Positions 24,271 through 33,579 of a stretch of DNA of 64,000 bases are shown here, one piece after another. The notes under the pieces are model-generated. The model saw only the letters and a list, made by a program, of their open reading frames with translations. It was not told the origin of the DNA and made no database searches. A program made the position numbers and the translations under genes. The DNA comes from Megasphaera sp. AM44-1BH (lineage in GTDB: Bacteria > Bacillota > Negativicutes > Veillonellales > Megasphaeraceae): the NCBI RefSeq assembly GCF_003467125.1, contig NZ_QSFA01000008.1, positions 5,725-69,724 on the forward strand, written 5' to 3'. Within the stretch, counting starts at the first letter, position 1. Every line of letters starts with the position of its first letter.

Positions 24271-25551
24271 TTATGCTTCTGCCTTTTCTGCATCTTTATG
24301 TACCGTTTCTTTGATAATGGTCAGCGGGATATAGGACAGAGCCAGCATGACAGCCAGTACGACGTAGTGGGTCGTGAAGCCAAAGGTTTCGATAATCCAG
24401 CCGGCAGTCGGAGCGGCAAAGAACCCAGAAAGACCGAGGGCGATACCAATCATGAGGCCCATAGAGGAACCAGCCGATTTGGGCAGGGAATCGATGAGCA
24501 GGGCATACATGACCGGGAACGGCGAATTACGGAAGAGGCCCCAGAAAATGAGGATCATCCAGGCTGACATTTCCGTATTGATGAACATGCAGGCCAGAGT
24601 TGCTACGATCCAGCCGGCAGTGATGATGCGCAGGGCAAATTTACGGCCCGTAGAATCCGATACAGTACCCCAGCCAATCTGGCCGATCCAGCCGGTCAGG
24701 CCGGAAGCCCCGGATACGACGGCAGCAGCTGCCAGGGAAATACCGGCAACAGTCGTCAGCTGCAGAGTCATAAATGTGGTGATAGCCGCTTCAGACCAGA
24801 GGAAAATGAAAATCGTAATGATAGCCATGACACAGTTGCGGTTCTGAAGGCAGACACCGACGTTTTTGACCATTTCTTTGAGGGACGGCTTTTTGCCTTC
24901 TGCTTCGACTTCATCGAGCGGTTTTGTCATCTGATGATCTTCAATCCATTTATATACCTTTTTCTGATTCTTTTCCGTACCAAAAATCAACTGCAGGATG
25001 ATAATAGGAATGGCCAGGAGGGGAACAAAGGTAAAGGCATCATGCCAGGTGCCTACCGCCAGGATAAAGCTGATGATGACCGGTCCCAGGAACTGGCCAA
25101 AGGGGAAACCCGTGTGATGGACGCCGATAGCAAAACCACGGTGTTCTTTTGGCCACCATTCACCGATAATAGCTACGTTTACCGGTTCGGCACCGCCAGT
25201 CCCCATACCGAGGACAGCCAGAGCTGCACGCATGGCATTAACCGTCGTACACATAGCAGTGAGGATGCCACCGATGGCTGCAACTACCATGCAGCAAATC
25301 CAGGTCCAGCCCCGTTTATAGCCGGAACCGACGGAATCAGAAAGGATACCGAAGAACGTAGCGCCGATAAATGCGCCGATGAACATAGCCGAATTCAGGA
25401 ACCCGACTTCGGTAGCACTCCAATGAAATTCTTCCATAATGGCCGGCAGAACCGTCGGCAGAATAATACGGGATACAGACGTTGCCAGGATAGCCAGGGT
25501 CGTAACCAGCAAAAGGATCCATGATATAGGATGGGCCTTAGGCATTTTCAT
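24271..25551 (-). CDS. MFS transporter (anion:cation symporter / hexuronate-type)
   Basis: 426 aa from ATG 25551 (AAGGGAGTG upstream; a further 5' in-frame start has no ribosome site). Twelve hydrophobic segments, the ATSVSRIILPTVLPAIMEEF start, the GxGGAEPVNVAIIGEWWPKEHRG loop and the FFAAPTAGWI segment are typical of the ACS/hexuronate and related carriers. First gene of an operon with the two cyclase-family hydrolases. The uxu genes lie just upstream but are separated by a terminator, so sugar-acid uptake is only one possibility. Confidence 0.85.
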   Translation of the reverse strand: MKMPKAHPISWILLLVTTLAILATSVSRIILPTVLPAIMEEFHWSATEVGFLNSAMFIGAFIGATFFGILSDSVGSGYKRGWTWICCMVVAAIGGILTAMCTTVNAMRAALAVLGMGTGGAEPVNVAIIGEWWPKEHRGFAIGVHHTGFPFGQFLGPVIISFILAVGTWHDAFTFVPLLAIPIIILQLIFGTEKNQKKVYKWIEDHQMTKPLDEVEAEGKKPSLKEMVKNVGVCLQNRNCVMAIITIFIFLWSEAAITTFMTLQLTTVAGISLAAAAVVSGASGLTGWIGQIGWGTVSDSTGRKFALRIITAGWIVATLACMFINTEMSAWMILIFWGLFRNSPFPVMYALLIDSLPKSAGSSMGLMIGIALGLSGFFAAPTAGWIIETFGFTTHYVVLAVMLALSYIPLTIIKETVHKDAEKAEA

Positions 25552-25989
25552 ACAAATACACTCCCTTTTCTTTTTTCCTTCATGACACATAATAAATAAC
25601 AGTAAGCTTTATTTTCCGCTCATCAAAGACGTACGGTTCTGCCTCCTTTCCTCATTACCTGAACGATGCCGGGACACATTGCGATTTACCGTTCGTATAT
25701 ACATATGTTATTTTATATCCGTACCTCCTTGATATACTAACATTCTAGCACTTGTATGTTAAATTATCAATGAAAGCAACACATTTTTGCATATATATTT
25801 CTCATTGATTTATCCATAACGTTGCCTATTTGTAATATAACTTCTTTTTATAAATAAAGTCTAAACCGGAACAACTACAAAAAGACCGTTCCTATTTTCT
25901 CGCATTGTGTAACGTTTTAAGAAAAAAATGGGGCCGGCGCATTAAGCAAAAACGCATAATGCACCGGCCTCATTCAAGGTCTTGCGTAA
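25552..25989. promoter_or_regulatory. 438-bp intergenic region with the MFS operon promoter and the rspB terminator
   Basis: On the minus strand TTGATA (25765-25770), 17-bp spacer and TAGAAT (25742-25747) form a good sigma-70 promoter, giving a leader of about 185 nt before the MFS gene. Just downstream of the -10 is TTAGTATATCAA, a possible GntR operator. The leader holds two AGGAGG-like motifs, one followed by a 31-codon ORF of doubtful meaning. The remaining part contains the terminator at 25922-25973. I see no gene in it. Confidence 0.6.
25922..25973 (-). terminator. Terminator of the uxuA-uxuB-rspB operon
   Basis: GC-rich stem GGCCGGTGCATTA with TAATGCGCCGGCC on the minus strand, loop about 11 nt, followed by CATTTTTTTC. 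Confidence 0.88.
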
Positions 25990-27009
25990 TTAATCAAAGG
26001 TAAGGACGATTTTCAATACTTTATCCGGATGTTCGTCATTAAAGGCAAAGGCTTCGGCAGCTTTTGCAAATGGGAAGGTATGGGTAATGATTTCTTTCGG
26101 CTGGACTTTTCCTTCTTTGAACCAGCCGATGACTTCGGGGAAGCGGTAGTTATTGAGCCGCGTACCGATGATTTCTAGTTCCCGTCCCATGATATCTACC
26201 TGGCGGATAGGAAGTTCCTGTGTCGTGAAACCGAGGACGACGATGCGGCCAGCCTGGCTGGGCAGGTCGCGGATGCACGTAGCCAGGATTTTCGTATTGG
26301 CTGTCGCTTCATAAATAAGGTTAAATCCTTCACCGTTCGTAAATTCCTTCATGGCATCGACGATATCTGTCGTCTTTCCGTTGACGACCATATCGGCACC
26401 CAGTTCTTTTGCTTTTTCCAGACGGCTTTCGACGATGTCGAGGATGGCGACTCTGGCCCCTTTCATCTTGGCAACCTGGAGGATGATCAAACCGATCGGG
26501 CCGGCACCGCAGATGAGTACCGTATCGTCACCGGTAAGGCGGCCGCGGTGTGCGACCTGGGCACCGATGGAGTATGGTTCTACTGTCGCTGCGATTTCCC
26601 AGGGAAGATTATCGGGCAGCTTATAGGCCTGGCGGTAGTCGGCTGCGACGTATTCCTGGAACCCCCCATCGCGATGGACACCCATGACCTGCAGGCTGGA
26701 GCAGACATTGTGCCGGCCGATCCGGCAGGCATAGCAGTGACCGCAGGAAACGACAGGATCGACGGCTACGCGGTCGCCGACAGCTATATTTTCTGTCTGG
26801 CTTCCCACTTTGACGACTTCGCCGACAAATTCATGGCCGACGACACGGGGATAGGTGGCAAAGGCATTTTTTCCATGGAAGATATGGACATCGGAGCCAC
26901 AGATACCGGCAGCCTTCACTTTCACCAATACCTGATTTTCCGTAATTTCCGGTATATCCCGTTCGACAACGGCAATACTGCCCGGTTTTTCAACTACAAC
27001 TGCTTTCAT
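25990..27009 (-). CDS. rspB: Zinc-dependent medium-chain dehydrogenase, RspB / L-gulonate 5-dehydrogenase-like
   Basis: 339 aa, the same length as E. coli RspB. Zinc-site residues in AGICGSDVHIFHG and GHEFVGEV, structural zinc cysteines in CGHCYACRIGRHNVC, NAD-binding GAGPIGLI. The block VDPVVSCGHCY and the GxELEIIGTRLNNYRFP segment match RspB and the L-galactonate/L-gulonate dehydrogenases. It oxidises an aldonate such as L-gulonate or L-galactonate to the 5-keto acid, which UxuB and UxuA can process further. Last gene of the uxu operon, 45 bp after uxuB. Confidence 0.85.
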   Translation of the reverse strand: MKAVVVEKPGSIAVVERDIPEITENQVLVKVKAAGICGSDVHIFHGKNAFATYPRVVGHEFVGEVVKVGSQTENIAVGDRVAVDPVVSCGHCYACRIGRHNVCSSLQVMGVHRDGGFQEYVAADYRQAYKLPDNLPWEIAATVEPYSIGAQVAHRGRLTGDDTVLICGAGPIGLIILQVAKMKGARVAILDIVESRLEKAKELGADMVVNGKTTDIVDAMKEFTNGEGFNLIYEATANTKILATCIRDLPSQAGRIVVLGFTTQELPIRQVDIMGRELEIIGTRLNNYRFPEVIGWFKEGKVQPKEIITHTFPFAKAAEAFAFNDEHPDKVLKIVLTFD

Positions 27010-27054
27010 GATAGTTCCTCCTTCGTATGAGCACAGAGATGTATATGACAGGCT

Positions 27055-28656
27055 TTAGCCTACATACTTCTTCAGGACGGCACGGACTGCGCCGGGACCG
27101 GCGATGAGTTCTTTGAAATAGCCTTCGATGACCGGTTCGAGTCCTGCTTCCGCAAGATCCATACCGCCGAAAATGCTGCGGTTGGACAGAATGGAATGCA
27201 GCGCCCCTGCTGCCGTTTCCGGATGGCCGAAGCGGACGCCGGCAAGGGTCTTCTGCAAGTCTTCCAGAAGGGGATCCGGGCTGGGCGTAAAGGCATGACC
27301 TTCGTCGTCGATGCCGAGGAGATAGCGGCACCAGCCAGCGATAGCCAGGGGAATATATTTCAGGTCCTTTGCCTTATCGCCATAGGCTTTAATAGTAATA
27401 CCATAGCGGACACCCACTTTCTGTGACGTATCGGTAGCAATGCGCTGTGGCGTATCGGGGACATTGGGATTGGGCAGGCGCTGTTCCAGAAGTTCATCGA
27501 TGAACGCTTTCGGATTGAGGACGCCGGGATTGACCACGACGGGCAGGCCTTCGTCATAACCTATTTTTTCAATGAGACCTTTGAGCTGGGGATCTCTGAT
27601 TTCGTCAGAAATCTTGACGTAGCCCAGAAGGCAGCCGTACACGGCCAGTGCCGTATGGAGCGGATTGAGGCAGGTGCCGACTTTCATGCGTTCGCACTGA
27701 TTGACCGTTTCCCGGTCGGTAAAGATGACGCCGGCTTTTTCCAGGGGCGGGCGGCCATTGGGGAAGGTATCTTCAATGACCAGATATTCCTGCGGTGCCG
27801 CATTGACAAAGAGAGCATAGGTACTGTGGCCGGCTTTGATATATTCTGTATCAGCAAAGCCGCATTCTTTGAGGTACGACTGGACTTTTGGCGACGGACC
27901 GGGGACGATTTTATCGATCATGCTGTAGGGAAAGGCCGTCTTTTCTTCAATGTATGCCGTAAAGCCTTTGTCGGTATATCCTTTTGCTTCCCAGGCGCTG
28001 GCAAAGGTCAGGAAGGCCTGACGGATCCGTTCGCCATTGTGAGAGCAGTTATCCATGCTGACAAAGGCAATGGGACTGACCGCCGCTTTATACCGGGCAT
28101 ATGCGAGAGCCGCAAGGCTGCCCATGGCGCTTTGGGGATGAGCCGGTCCTTCTTTCAGGTCAGACGCTACGTCATCATAGTAATTGCCGTCATAATCCTT
28201 GAGATTATACCCTTTTTCCGTAATGGTAAAGCTGACCATCTGCAGCGACGGCGCCGTAAAGATGTCAAGCAGACGCTGCCAGTCTGCCGGACGGTTTTCC
28301 TTGACCGCCACGGATTCACAGACGCTGCCGATGACTTCTTTGCCAAAGTGCCCATCGGCTTCCATAGTGACGTTGACATGGAGATTATCATACGGGCGGA
28401 ACACATCATCGATGACGGCTGCATTATGAGTCGTAGCGGCAATGATGCCCGTACGGGCCAGGCCCTGGTCCAGAAGGCGCTGCTGGAGGACGGCAATATA
28501 AGCACGGAACAGATTACCACTGCCGATGTGAAGCCACTGCGGTGCTTTTTTTGTTTCCTCTATGACCGCTTTATCATCAAACGAATAGAGAGCGAATCCT
28601 TTTTCTTCCCAAAGTGAACGATTTTCAGCAATTTCCTGCCGGTTCAGATGCAACAT
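27055..28656 (-). CDS. uxuB: Fructuronate reductase / mannitol dehydrogenase family protein
   Basis: 533 aa from ATG 28656, seven nt after GGAGGG. Long-chain polyol dehydrogenase: N-terminal Rossmann region with HIGSGNLFRAY, central FVSMDNCSHNGERIR and MIDKIVPGPS, and a C-terminal KVGVRYGITIKAYGD block that holds the catalytic Lys-rich helix. Interconverts D-fructuronate and D-mannonate with NAD(H). Lies 34 bp downstream of uxuA and upstream of the rspB-like gene, which supports the uxuB call over mannitol dehydrogenase. Confidence 0.88.
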   Translation of the reverse strand: MLHLNRQEIAENRSLWEEKGFALYSFDDKAVIEETKKAPQWLHIGSGNLFRAYIAVLQQRLLDQGLARTGIIAATTHNAAVIDDVFRPYDNLHVNVTMEADGHFGKEVIGSVCESVAVKENRPADWQRLLDIFTAPSLQMVSFTITEKGYNLKDYDGNYYDDVASDLKEGPAHPQSAMGSLAALAYARYKAAVSPIAFVSMDNCSHNGERIRQAFLTFASAWEAKGYTDKGFTAYIEEKTAFPYSMIDKIVPGPSPKVQSYLKECGFADTEYIKAGHSTYALFVNAAPQEYLVIEDTFPNGRPPLEKAGVIFTDRETVNQCERMKVGTCLNPLHTALAVYGCLLGYVKISDEIRDPQLKGLIEKIGYDEGLPVVVNPGVLNPKAFIDELLEQRLPNPNVPDTPQRIATDTSQKVGVRYGITIKAYGDKAKDLKYIPLAIAGWCRYLLGIDDEGHAFTPSPDPLLEDLQKTLAGVRFGHPETAAGALHSILSNRSIFGGMDLAEAGLEPVIEGYFKELIAGPGAVRAVLKKYVG

Positions 28657-28690
28657 ACATAATCCCTCCACTACTAAAATTCAATATGCC

Positions 28691-29770
28691 TTAAAACTGC
28701 CCGCACAGGCGGTTGACCGCATCCCAGAGACCGCAGATATAATTGGCACCGAGAGCCCGGTCATAGAGTCCATAACCAGGCCGGCCTTCTTCACCCCAGA
28801 TCATACGGCCATGGTCAGGACGGATGGGACCGTCAAAGCGGATGTCATAAAGAGCCTTGACGATTTCAAACATGTCGAGAGAACCAATAGCCGATTTGTG
28901 GGCGACTTCGTTGAATACCCACGGTTCGTGCACCTGGACATTGCGCAGATGGACGAACTGGACGCGGTGCTGGCGGCCGAATTTGCGGATAATATGAGGA
29001 ATATCATTCTGACGGTTCGAACCCAGAGAGCCTGTACAGATAGTAAACCCATTGCTTTCACTATCTACCATGGCAGCGATTTTGTCAAGGTCCGCTTCGT
29101 TTTTGACGATGCGGGGCAGGCCAAAGACGGAAATAGGTGGATCATCGGGATGGATTGCCATCTTGATACCGCATTCTTCGGCTACGGGTACGACGGCTTT
29201 CAGGAAATAGGCCAGATTCTTGCGCAGCCCGTCTTCATCCATGCCTTCATACTGTTCAAACAGCCGGGACAATTCCTGAAGCCGTTCTGGTTCCCATCCG
29301 GGAAGGACAAAGCCGTTGCTGTTATCCAGGATTTCCCGGGCCATATCCTGCGGTGTCTTGCCAGCTACGAGATGATAGTCATAGGCCAGGCAGGTCGAAC
29401 CATCATAGAGCGGTTTGGCCAAATCCGTACGGGTCCAGTCAAAAATGGGCATGAAATTGTAGCAGACGACTTCAATCCCTGCTTTAGCCGCATTTTTTAA
29501 GGACTGGATATAATTTTCGATATATTTGTCGCGGCTGGGCAGGCCCAGTTTGATATCTTCATGGACATTGATGCTTTCCAGATCTTTGAAGACTAAATTA
29601 TGGGCTTCGGCCTGCTGCTTGATATGAAGCAACGGTTCTACCGGCCATACTTCGCCTACAGGAATATCAAATAACGCCCCGACGATACCATCCATCCCGG
29701 GAATCTGGTCAATCTGCTGCAATGTAATATTGTCATCATTTTCGCCATACCAGCGAAATGTCATTCTCAT
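28691..29770 (-). CDS. uxuA: Mannonate dehydratase
   Basis: 359 aa from ATG 29770 (AAGGAGG upstream). Typical start MTFRWYGENDDNITLQQIDQIPG and the metal-binding segments HPDDPPISVFGLPRI, TICTGSLGSN and HLRNVQ, plus RPDHGRMIWGEE. Dehydrates D-mannonate to 2-keto-3-deoxygluconate in the hexuronate pathway. Promoter: TTGTCA (29858-29863) and TAGTAT (29835-29840) on the minus strand with 17-bp spacing. A CAGTATACACTG palindrome between promoter and gene may bind a UxuR-type regulator. Confidence 0.95.
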   Translation of the reverse strand: MRMTFRWYGENDDNITLQQIDQIPGMDGIVGALFDIPVGEVWPVEPLLHIKQQAEAHNLVFKDLESINVHEDIKLGLPSRDKYIENYIQSLKNAAKAGIEVVCYNFMPIFDWTRTDLAKPLYDGSTCLAYDYHLVAGKTPQDMAREILDNSNGFVLPGWEPERLQELSRLFEQYEGMDEDGLRKNLAYFLKAVVPVAEECGIKMAIHPDDPPISVFGLPRIVKNEADLDKIAAMVDSESNGFTICTGSLGSNRQNDIPHIIRKFGRQHRVQFVHLRNVQVHEPWVFNEVAHKSAIGSLDMFEIVKALYDIRFDGPIRPDHGRMIWGEEGRPGYGLYDRALGANYICGLWDAVNRLCGQF

Positions 29771-29834
29771 GTTGGTATTCCTCCTTAAAAATTACAGAAG
29801 CAGTGTATACTGTTTTTTGCCTCATCTTTGTTAA

Positions 29835-29863
29835 ATACTACCATACAAGAAGATCTGTGACAA
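29835..29863 (-). promoter_or_regulatory. Sigma-70 promoter of the uxu operon
   Basis: TTGTCA and TAGTAT separated by 17 bp on the minus strand, 65 bp before the start of uxuA and just downstream of the preceding terminator. Confidence 0.7.
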
Positions 29864-29873
29864 TAGAAAAGAG

Positions 29874-29912
29874 AGAAAAAAACAGACGGATGCTATATCT
29901 GCATCCGTCTGT
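29874..29912 (-). terminator. Terminator of the D-2-hydroxyacid dehydrogenase gene
   Basis: Perfect 12-bp stem ACAGACGGATGC / GCATCCGTCTGT, 7-nt loop, followed by TTTTTTT on the minus strand. Confidence 0.9.
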
Positions 29913-29926
29913 CAAAACGTATCTCT

Positions 29927-30877
29927 TTAGAGAATAACATTCTTCTGATTCCCGGCTAAGTACGCATCGATATTGTCAAAGACGATGACGGCCCGTTTGG
30001 CCATGGATTCTGCCGTGGCGAAGGCGACGTGCGGCGTGACGATGGTGTTCCTGGAGTGGAGCAGCGGGTGATTGGTATCCAGTGGCGGTTCGTTTTCAAA
30101 GACGTCGATGCCGGCACCGGCAATCTTACCGCTGTTCAGTGCATCTGCCAGGTCCTGGGATACGACGACAGGACCGCGGGCTTCGTTGACGAGGAATGCC
30201 GTCGGCTTCATGTAAGATAAGGTTTCCTTATTGATCAGGCCCTTCGATTGATCCGTAACCGGACAATGGAGGCTGACGATATCAGCCTGTTCCATCATTT
30301 CTTTCATGGGCAGGTAGGTAATCAAATCCGTATTGGCTTTATGGGAAAATCCGTTATAGGCGATGACTTTGGCTCCAAAGGCATGGACCAGTTCGGCGAC
30401 GCGATGGCCGATATGACCGGTGCCAACGAGAGCAACTGTCTTGCCTTCCAGTTCATTGCCGACAAGGCCGGCCTTCGTACCGCCAGCACGGCAGGCTGCA
30501 TCGACCTGAGGTACGCGGCGGAGCAGATCGAGCATCATGGCGATGGTCAATTCAGCTACGGCAACGGTCGAATAGCCGGACGCATTGCTGACCTTAATGC
30601 CTTTAGCTTTGGCAGCATCGAGAGCGACATGATCGACGCCTGTAAAGGCCACATCGATATATTTCAATTTCGGGCAGGCATTGATGACTTCTGCCTTCAG
30701 GGGCATGTTGGCGATGATGAGGATATCGGCATCCTTTGCTTCTTCAATCTGGACGGCCGGGTCATCATTGCGTTCATACGCAGCAAATTCATACCCTTTT
30801 TCTTTCAGGGGTTTCACATACGAATCAAGTAATTCCTGACTGATACCTAACGATTCCAATAAGACAATTTTCATCAT
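29927..30877 (-). CDS. D-2-hydroxyacid dehydrogenase (NAD-dependent)
   Basis: 316 aa from ATG 30877 (AAAGGAG upstream). Contains the Rossmann motif GTGHIGHRVAEL (about residue 150), the substrate-binding EARGPVV equivalent of the usual NxxRG, the catalytic His-Glu pair in FENEPP and TPHVAFAT. Related to glycerate, lactate and phosphoglycerate dehydrogenases. Its own terminator separates it from uxuA, but location next to the sugar-acid operon suggests reduction of a related 2-oxo or hydroxypyruvate intermediate (inference). Confidence 0.9.
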   Translation of the reverse strand: MMKIVLLESLGISQELLDSYVKPLKEKGYEFAAYERNDDPAVQIEEAKDADILIIANMPLKAEVINACPKLKYIDVAFTGVDHVALDAAKAKGIKVSNASGYSTVAVAELTIAMMLDLLRRVPQVDAACRAGGTKAGLVGNELEGKTVALVGTGHIGHRVAELVHAFGAKVIAYNGFSHKANTDLITYLPMKEMMEQADIVSLHCPVTDQSKGLINKETLSYMKPTAFLVNEARGPVVVSQDLADALNSGKIAGAGIDVFENEPPLDTNHPLLHSRNTIVTPHVAFATAESMAKRAVIVFDNIDAYLAGNQKNVIL

Positions 30878-31008
30878 AAAAATCTCCTTTCCTCATAGGC
30901 AATATCTGGTTTCATTATAGCTATTTTTACACAAATTGTAAGTGCTATATAGCAACTCGGCATAGAGAAATACTGTATATGCAAAAGCCGTATATTGTTT
31001 ACCTGAAG

Positions 31009-31563
31009 CTATAACGGCTTCAAAGATAATCCCGTTTTTTCCAGTAGTTCTTCCATGGACGAAGCCCCGACGGCTTCGGCTGCCTTGACGACGATGAGGG
31101 CACAGGCCCGGGCATCATCCAGAGCCTGGTGATGGTGGAAGGTATATCCCAGGAAATCCGCCACTGTATCCAGCTTGTGGTTGGGCAGGTCAGGCCAGAC
31201 GCGGCGTGAAATTTCGACAGTGCAGGCATAGGACGCCTGCGGTTTTTCCAAGTGATAGGTCTTCAAAAGACTGCGCAGGACCCGCGTATCGAAGACGGCA
31301 TAATGGGCAACCAGGATGCGCCCTTCCAGATGGAGCCGCACCGATGGCCAGAGGCGGTCGAACTTCGGTTTATGCGCTACCTGGTCGGGAGTAATGCCAT
31401 GAATCCGTACATTATCAGGAGAAAATACCATAAAAGGCGGCCGGATGAGCGTATATCCCTCGCGGACGCACTGGCCGTCATGCATGGTGACAGCCGCTAG
31501 TGAGCAGGCACTATTGGCATATTTATTGGCTGTTTCAAAATCAATCGCCGTAAAATCTAACAT
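31009..31563 (-). CDS. DnaQ-like 3'-5' exonuclease
   Basis: 184 aa, DEDDh type: FTAIDFETAN (first Asp and Glu), ILVAHYAVFDTRVL (second Asp) and HHHQALDDARACA (His and last Asp). Length matches stand-alone epsilon-like exonucleases rather than a PolC domain. Probably proofreading-like or RNA/DNA trimming in the cytoplasm. Single gene between the D-2-hydroxyacid dehydrogenase and a divergent metalloprotease. Confidence 0.88.
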   Translation of the reverse strand: MLDFTAIDFETANKYANSACSLAAVTMHDGQCVREGYTLIRPPFMVFSPDNVRIHGITPDQVAHKPKFDRLWPSVRLHLEGRILVAHYAVFDTRVLRSLLKTYHLEKPQASYACTVEISRRVWPDLPNHKLDTVADFLGYTFHHHQALDDARACALIVVKAAEAVGASSMEELLEKTGLSLKPL

Positions 31564-31768
31564 AAGGCAGACACCTTTCTACAGAGGAAATAACCGTATA
31601 TCACGGTATTATGTAAAACGTACCACACCTGACAGGGAAATGCAACATGGAGCCTATAGACAAACAGGGTATTTCAGTATAAAGTAGAGGAAGTATGAAA
31701 AAGTGCGGGGCCGGTATCATCCCTATACCGGTCCTGCCACAGGAATCTTTCCTTTCAAAGGAGTCACT

Positions 31769-32488
31769 ATGCCACGTTCTGCCCAATGTCATTTCCAAAA
31801 CGGTGCCCATTCATTTTCCTATGAACTGACCCGGAAAGCCGTCAAAAACATCAATCTCCGCATCCGCCGCGATGGTTCTATTCACGTATCCGCTCCGGCC
31901 TTCGTTTCTAAAGACCAGATTGATACCTTTCTGCTCCGGGAAACGCCATTCATTATAAAAACGCTGGCCCAGATAGAGAAAAAGCCGGCATTCAGACTGA
32001 ATACCGGTGATGTCCTTTATATTCATGGCCGCCCGCTGACACTCTGCGTCGTTCCCGGCCCGGTTGGAAAGGTATATGAAAGAGGGGATTTCCTGTACAT
32101 GGAAATGCCTCATGGTGATGAGGAGAGCCAGCGGGCCCGTCTCTATCACCAATACCTGCGTCAGCAGGCAGGCCCTTTATTTACTGCCAGTATAGCCCGC
32201 ATCTATCCCCGGCTGCAGCCATACGGCGTGCCTCTTCCCACGGTCACATTGCGGCGGATGCGCTCCCGCTGGGGTTCCTGTACGCCAGCCCGGAAGCGGA
32301 TCAGTCTCAATACCTATCTGGCTGTCATGCCCGATGGCTGTATCGATCAGGTCGTCCTCCACGAGTTATGCCATTTTCTGGAATGTAATCATTCCTCCCG
32401 TTTTTACGGCTGGATGAGCCGCTTCATGCCCGACTGGAAAGCCTGGCGGCAGGAGCTGGTACGCTACGCACCGTACTGTAACATCTGA
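31769..32488 (+). CDS. YgjP-like (DUF45) zinc metalloprotease
   Basis: 239 aa from ATG 31769 (AAAGGAG upstream; the longer in-frame start lacks one). Ends with a zinc site HELCHFLECNHS and a third ligand in the following helix (SSRFYGWMSRFMPDW), preceded by RMRSRWGSC, which is typical of the DUF45 / YgjP-like family. Cytoplasmic, function poorly known in the family. Monocistronic, convergent with the CDF transporter. Confidence 0.88.
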   Translation: MPRSAQCHFQNGAHSFSYELTRKAVKNINLRIRRDGSIHVSAPAFVSKDQIDTFLLRETPFIIKTLAQIEKKPAFRLNTGDVLYIHGRPLTLCVVPGPVGKVYERGDFLYMEMPHGDEESQRARLYHQYLRQQAGPLFTASIARIYPRLQPYGVPLPTVTLRRMRSRWGSCTPARKRISLNTYLAVMPDGCIDQVVLHELCHFLECNHSSRFYGWMSRFMPDWKAWRQELVRYAPYCNI

Positions 32489-32499
32489 ATATCATCCGT

Positions 32500-33369
32500 T
32501 TATCTCGGGTCCAGGTGAATCATAGGATCACAGGGCCCGTATTTTTTTTGCAATGCCGATTCTACTTTATCCGAAATGGCATGAGCCTGGGACAGGGGAA
32601 GCGTGCGATCCAGTTCCAGGTGGAAATCCATGATAGTTTCCGAGCCGGAAATGCGGGTACGCAGATGGTGATACCCTTTAACTCCCGGTGTTTCCATGAT
32701 GATATGGCCGATTTTGGATTCTTCCGCATCACTGAGAGACGCATCGGTCAGGTCATCGTAACTGCGACGGCACATTTTATACCCGACGCGGAGAATCCCC
32801 AGGGCGACGAGGCAGGCGATGAGCGGATCCAGAATGGCCCAGCCCGTGATTTTCATGAGAAAAATCCCTGCCATGACGGCAGCCGACGTCCATACGTCAG
32901 CCCGCAGATGCATGCCATCAGCCTTCAGGGCTTCTGAACCGGTCTTTTCCCCGACATAATACAGACGGGCAGACACAACAGCATTGATCAGGCTGGATGC
33001 CAGCATGATGACGATAGCCCAGTCCAGGGATTCCGGTATCTGGGGATGGAAAAATTTACCGGCCGCTTCATAGAGAATGCTCAGGGCCGCTACGATAATC
33101 AGCAGGGATTCGAATGCCGCCGAGACATTTTCCACTTTGCCATGACCATAATCATGGTCCTGATCCGGCGGCAGACAGGATTTTCGCACGGCCAGACAGG
33201 CAATGGCCGCGGCGAGGAGATCGACGCCGGAGTGGATGGCTTCAGAAATGAGGCTGACCGTACCGGTCAGGAGCCCGATGGATAATTTGCCTATTACAAG
33301 AAGAGTATTGCTGAGTACGGAAAGACAAGCCGTACGGCGTTTGAGTGCAATTTCGTCAGTAGTCATCAT
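32500..33369 (-). CDS. Cation diffusion facilitator (CDF) metal exporter
   Basis: 289 aa from ATG 33369 (AAGGAAG upstream). Six hydrophobic segments; metal-binding HSGVDLLAA (helix II) and HLRADVWTS (helix V) positions; C-terminal cytoplasmic domain ending HIMETPGVKGYHHLRTRISG and DPMIHLDP. Exports Zn, Co, Ni, Fe or Mn in exchange for protons. The upstream leader (33370-33491) resembles a NiCo riboswitch, which would point to Co/Ni export. Confidence 0.92.
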   Translation of the reverse strand: MMTTDEIALKRRTACLSVLSNTLLVIGKLSIGLLTGTVSLISEAIHSGVDLLAAAIACLAVRKSCLPPDQDHDYGHGKVENVSAAFESLLIIVAALSILYEAAGKFFHPQIPESLDWAIVIMLASSLINAVVSARLYYVGEKTGSEALKADGMHLRADVWTSAAVMAGIFLMKITGWAILDPLIACLVALGILRVGYKMCRRSYDDLTDASLSDAEESKIGHIIMETPGVKGYHHLRTRISGSETIMDFHLELDRTLPLSQAHAISDKVESALQKKYGPCDPMIHLDPR

Positions 33370-33393
33370 AAAAACTTCCTTTATCATGAAATA

Positions 33394-33490
33394 AACAAAC
33401 AGGACCTGCGGAACCGCATATCCTTACTTATATGTAGTCCCGCAGGCCCTGCCTGCTGCTTGCGCCCGACCGTCTGTGCAGTCTGTTCTT
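33394..33490 (-). promoter_or_regulatory. Candidate NiCo (czcD-type) riboswitch leader of the CDF gene
   Basis: The transcript from the promoter at 33498-33526 begins with a roughly 120-nt structured leader. It contains CTGCGGGACTA, a CATAT/ATATG mini-hairpin with AAGTAAGG in the loop, and CCGCAGGTCCTG, which can pair with the earlier CAGGGCCTGCGG to make a terminator stem followed by TTTGTTTATTT. This resembles my memory of the NiCo consensus (repeated GGAC-type junction sequences). Position in front of a CDF exporter supports the call. A covariance search (RF02683) would settle it. Confidence 0.5.
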
Positions 33491-33497
33491 TACGCAT

Positions 33498-33526
33498 ATA
33501 GTATCATCTTAATTCTCATTTGTAAA
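33498..33526 (-). promoter_or_regulatory. Promoter of the CDF gene leader
   Basis: TTTACA (33521-33526) and TACTAT (33498-33503) on the minus strand, spacer 17 bp. Start of transcription about 33491. Confidence 0.75.
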
Positions 33527-33579
33527 TATTTTTTGAGAATATCTGTATTGCAATTTTACATATTTTCTATGCCTTTATG

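Noticed and set aside
25552..25735. 31-codon ORF in the MFS operon leader as attenuation peptide.
   Set aside because: Its start is about 20 nt from the nearest Shine-Dalgarno and no run of regulatory codons or alternative hairpins is evident.
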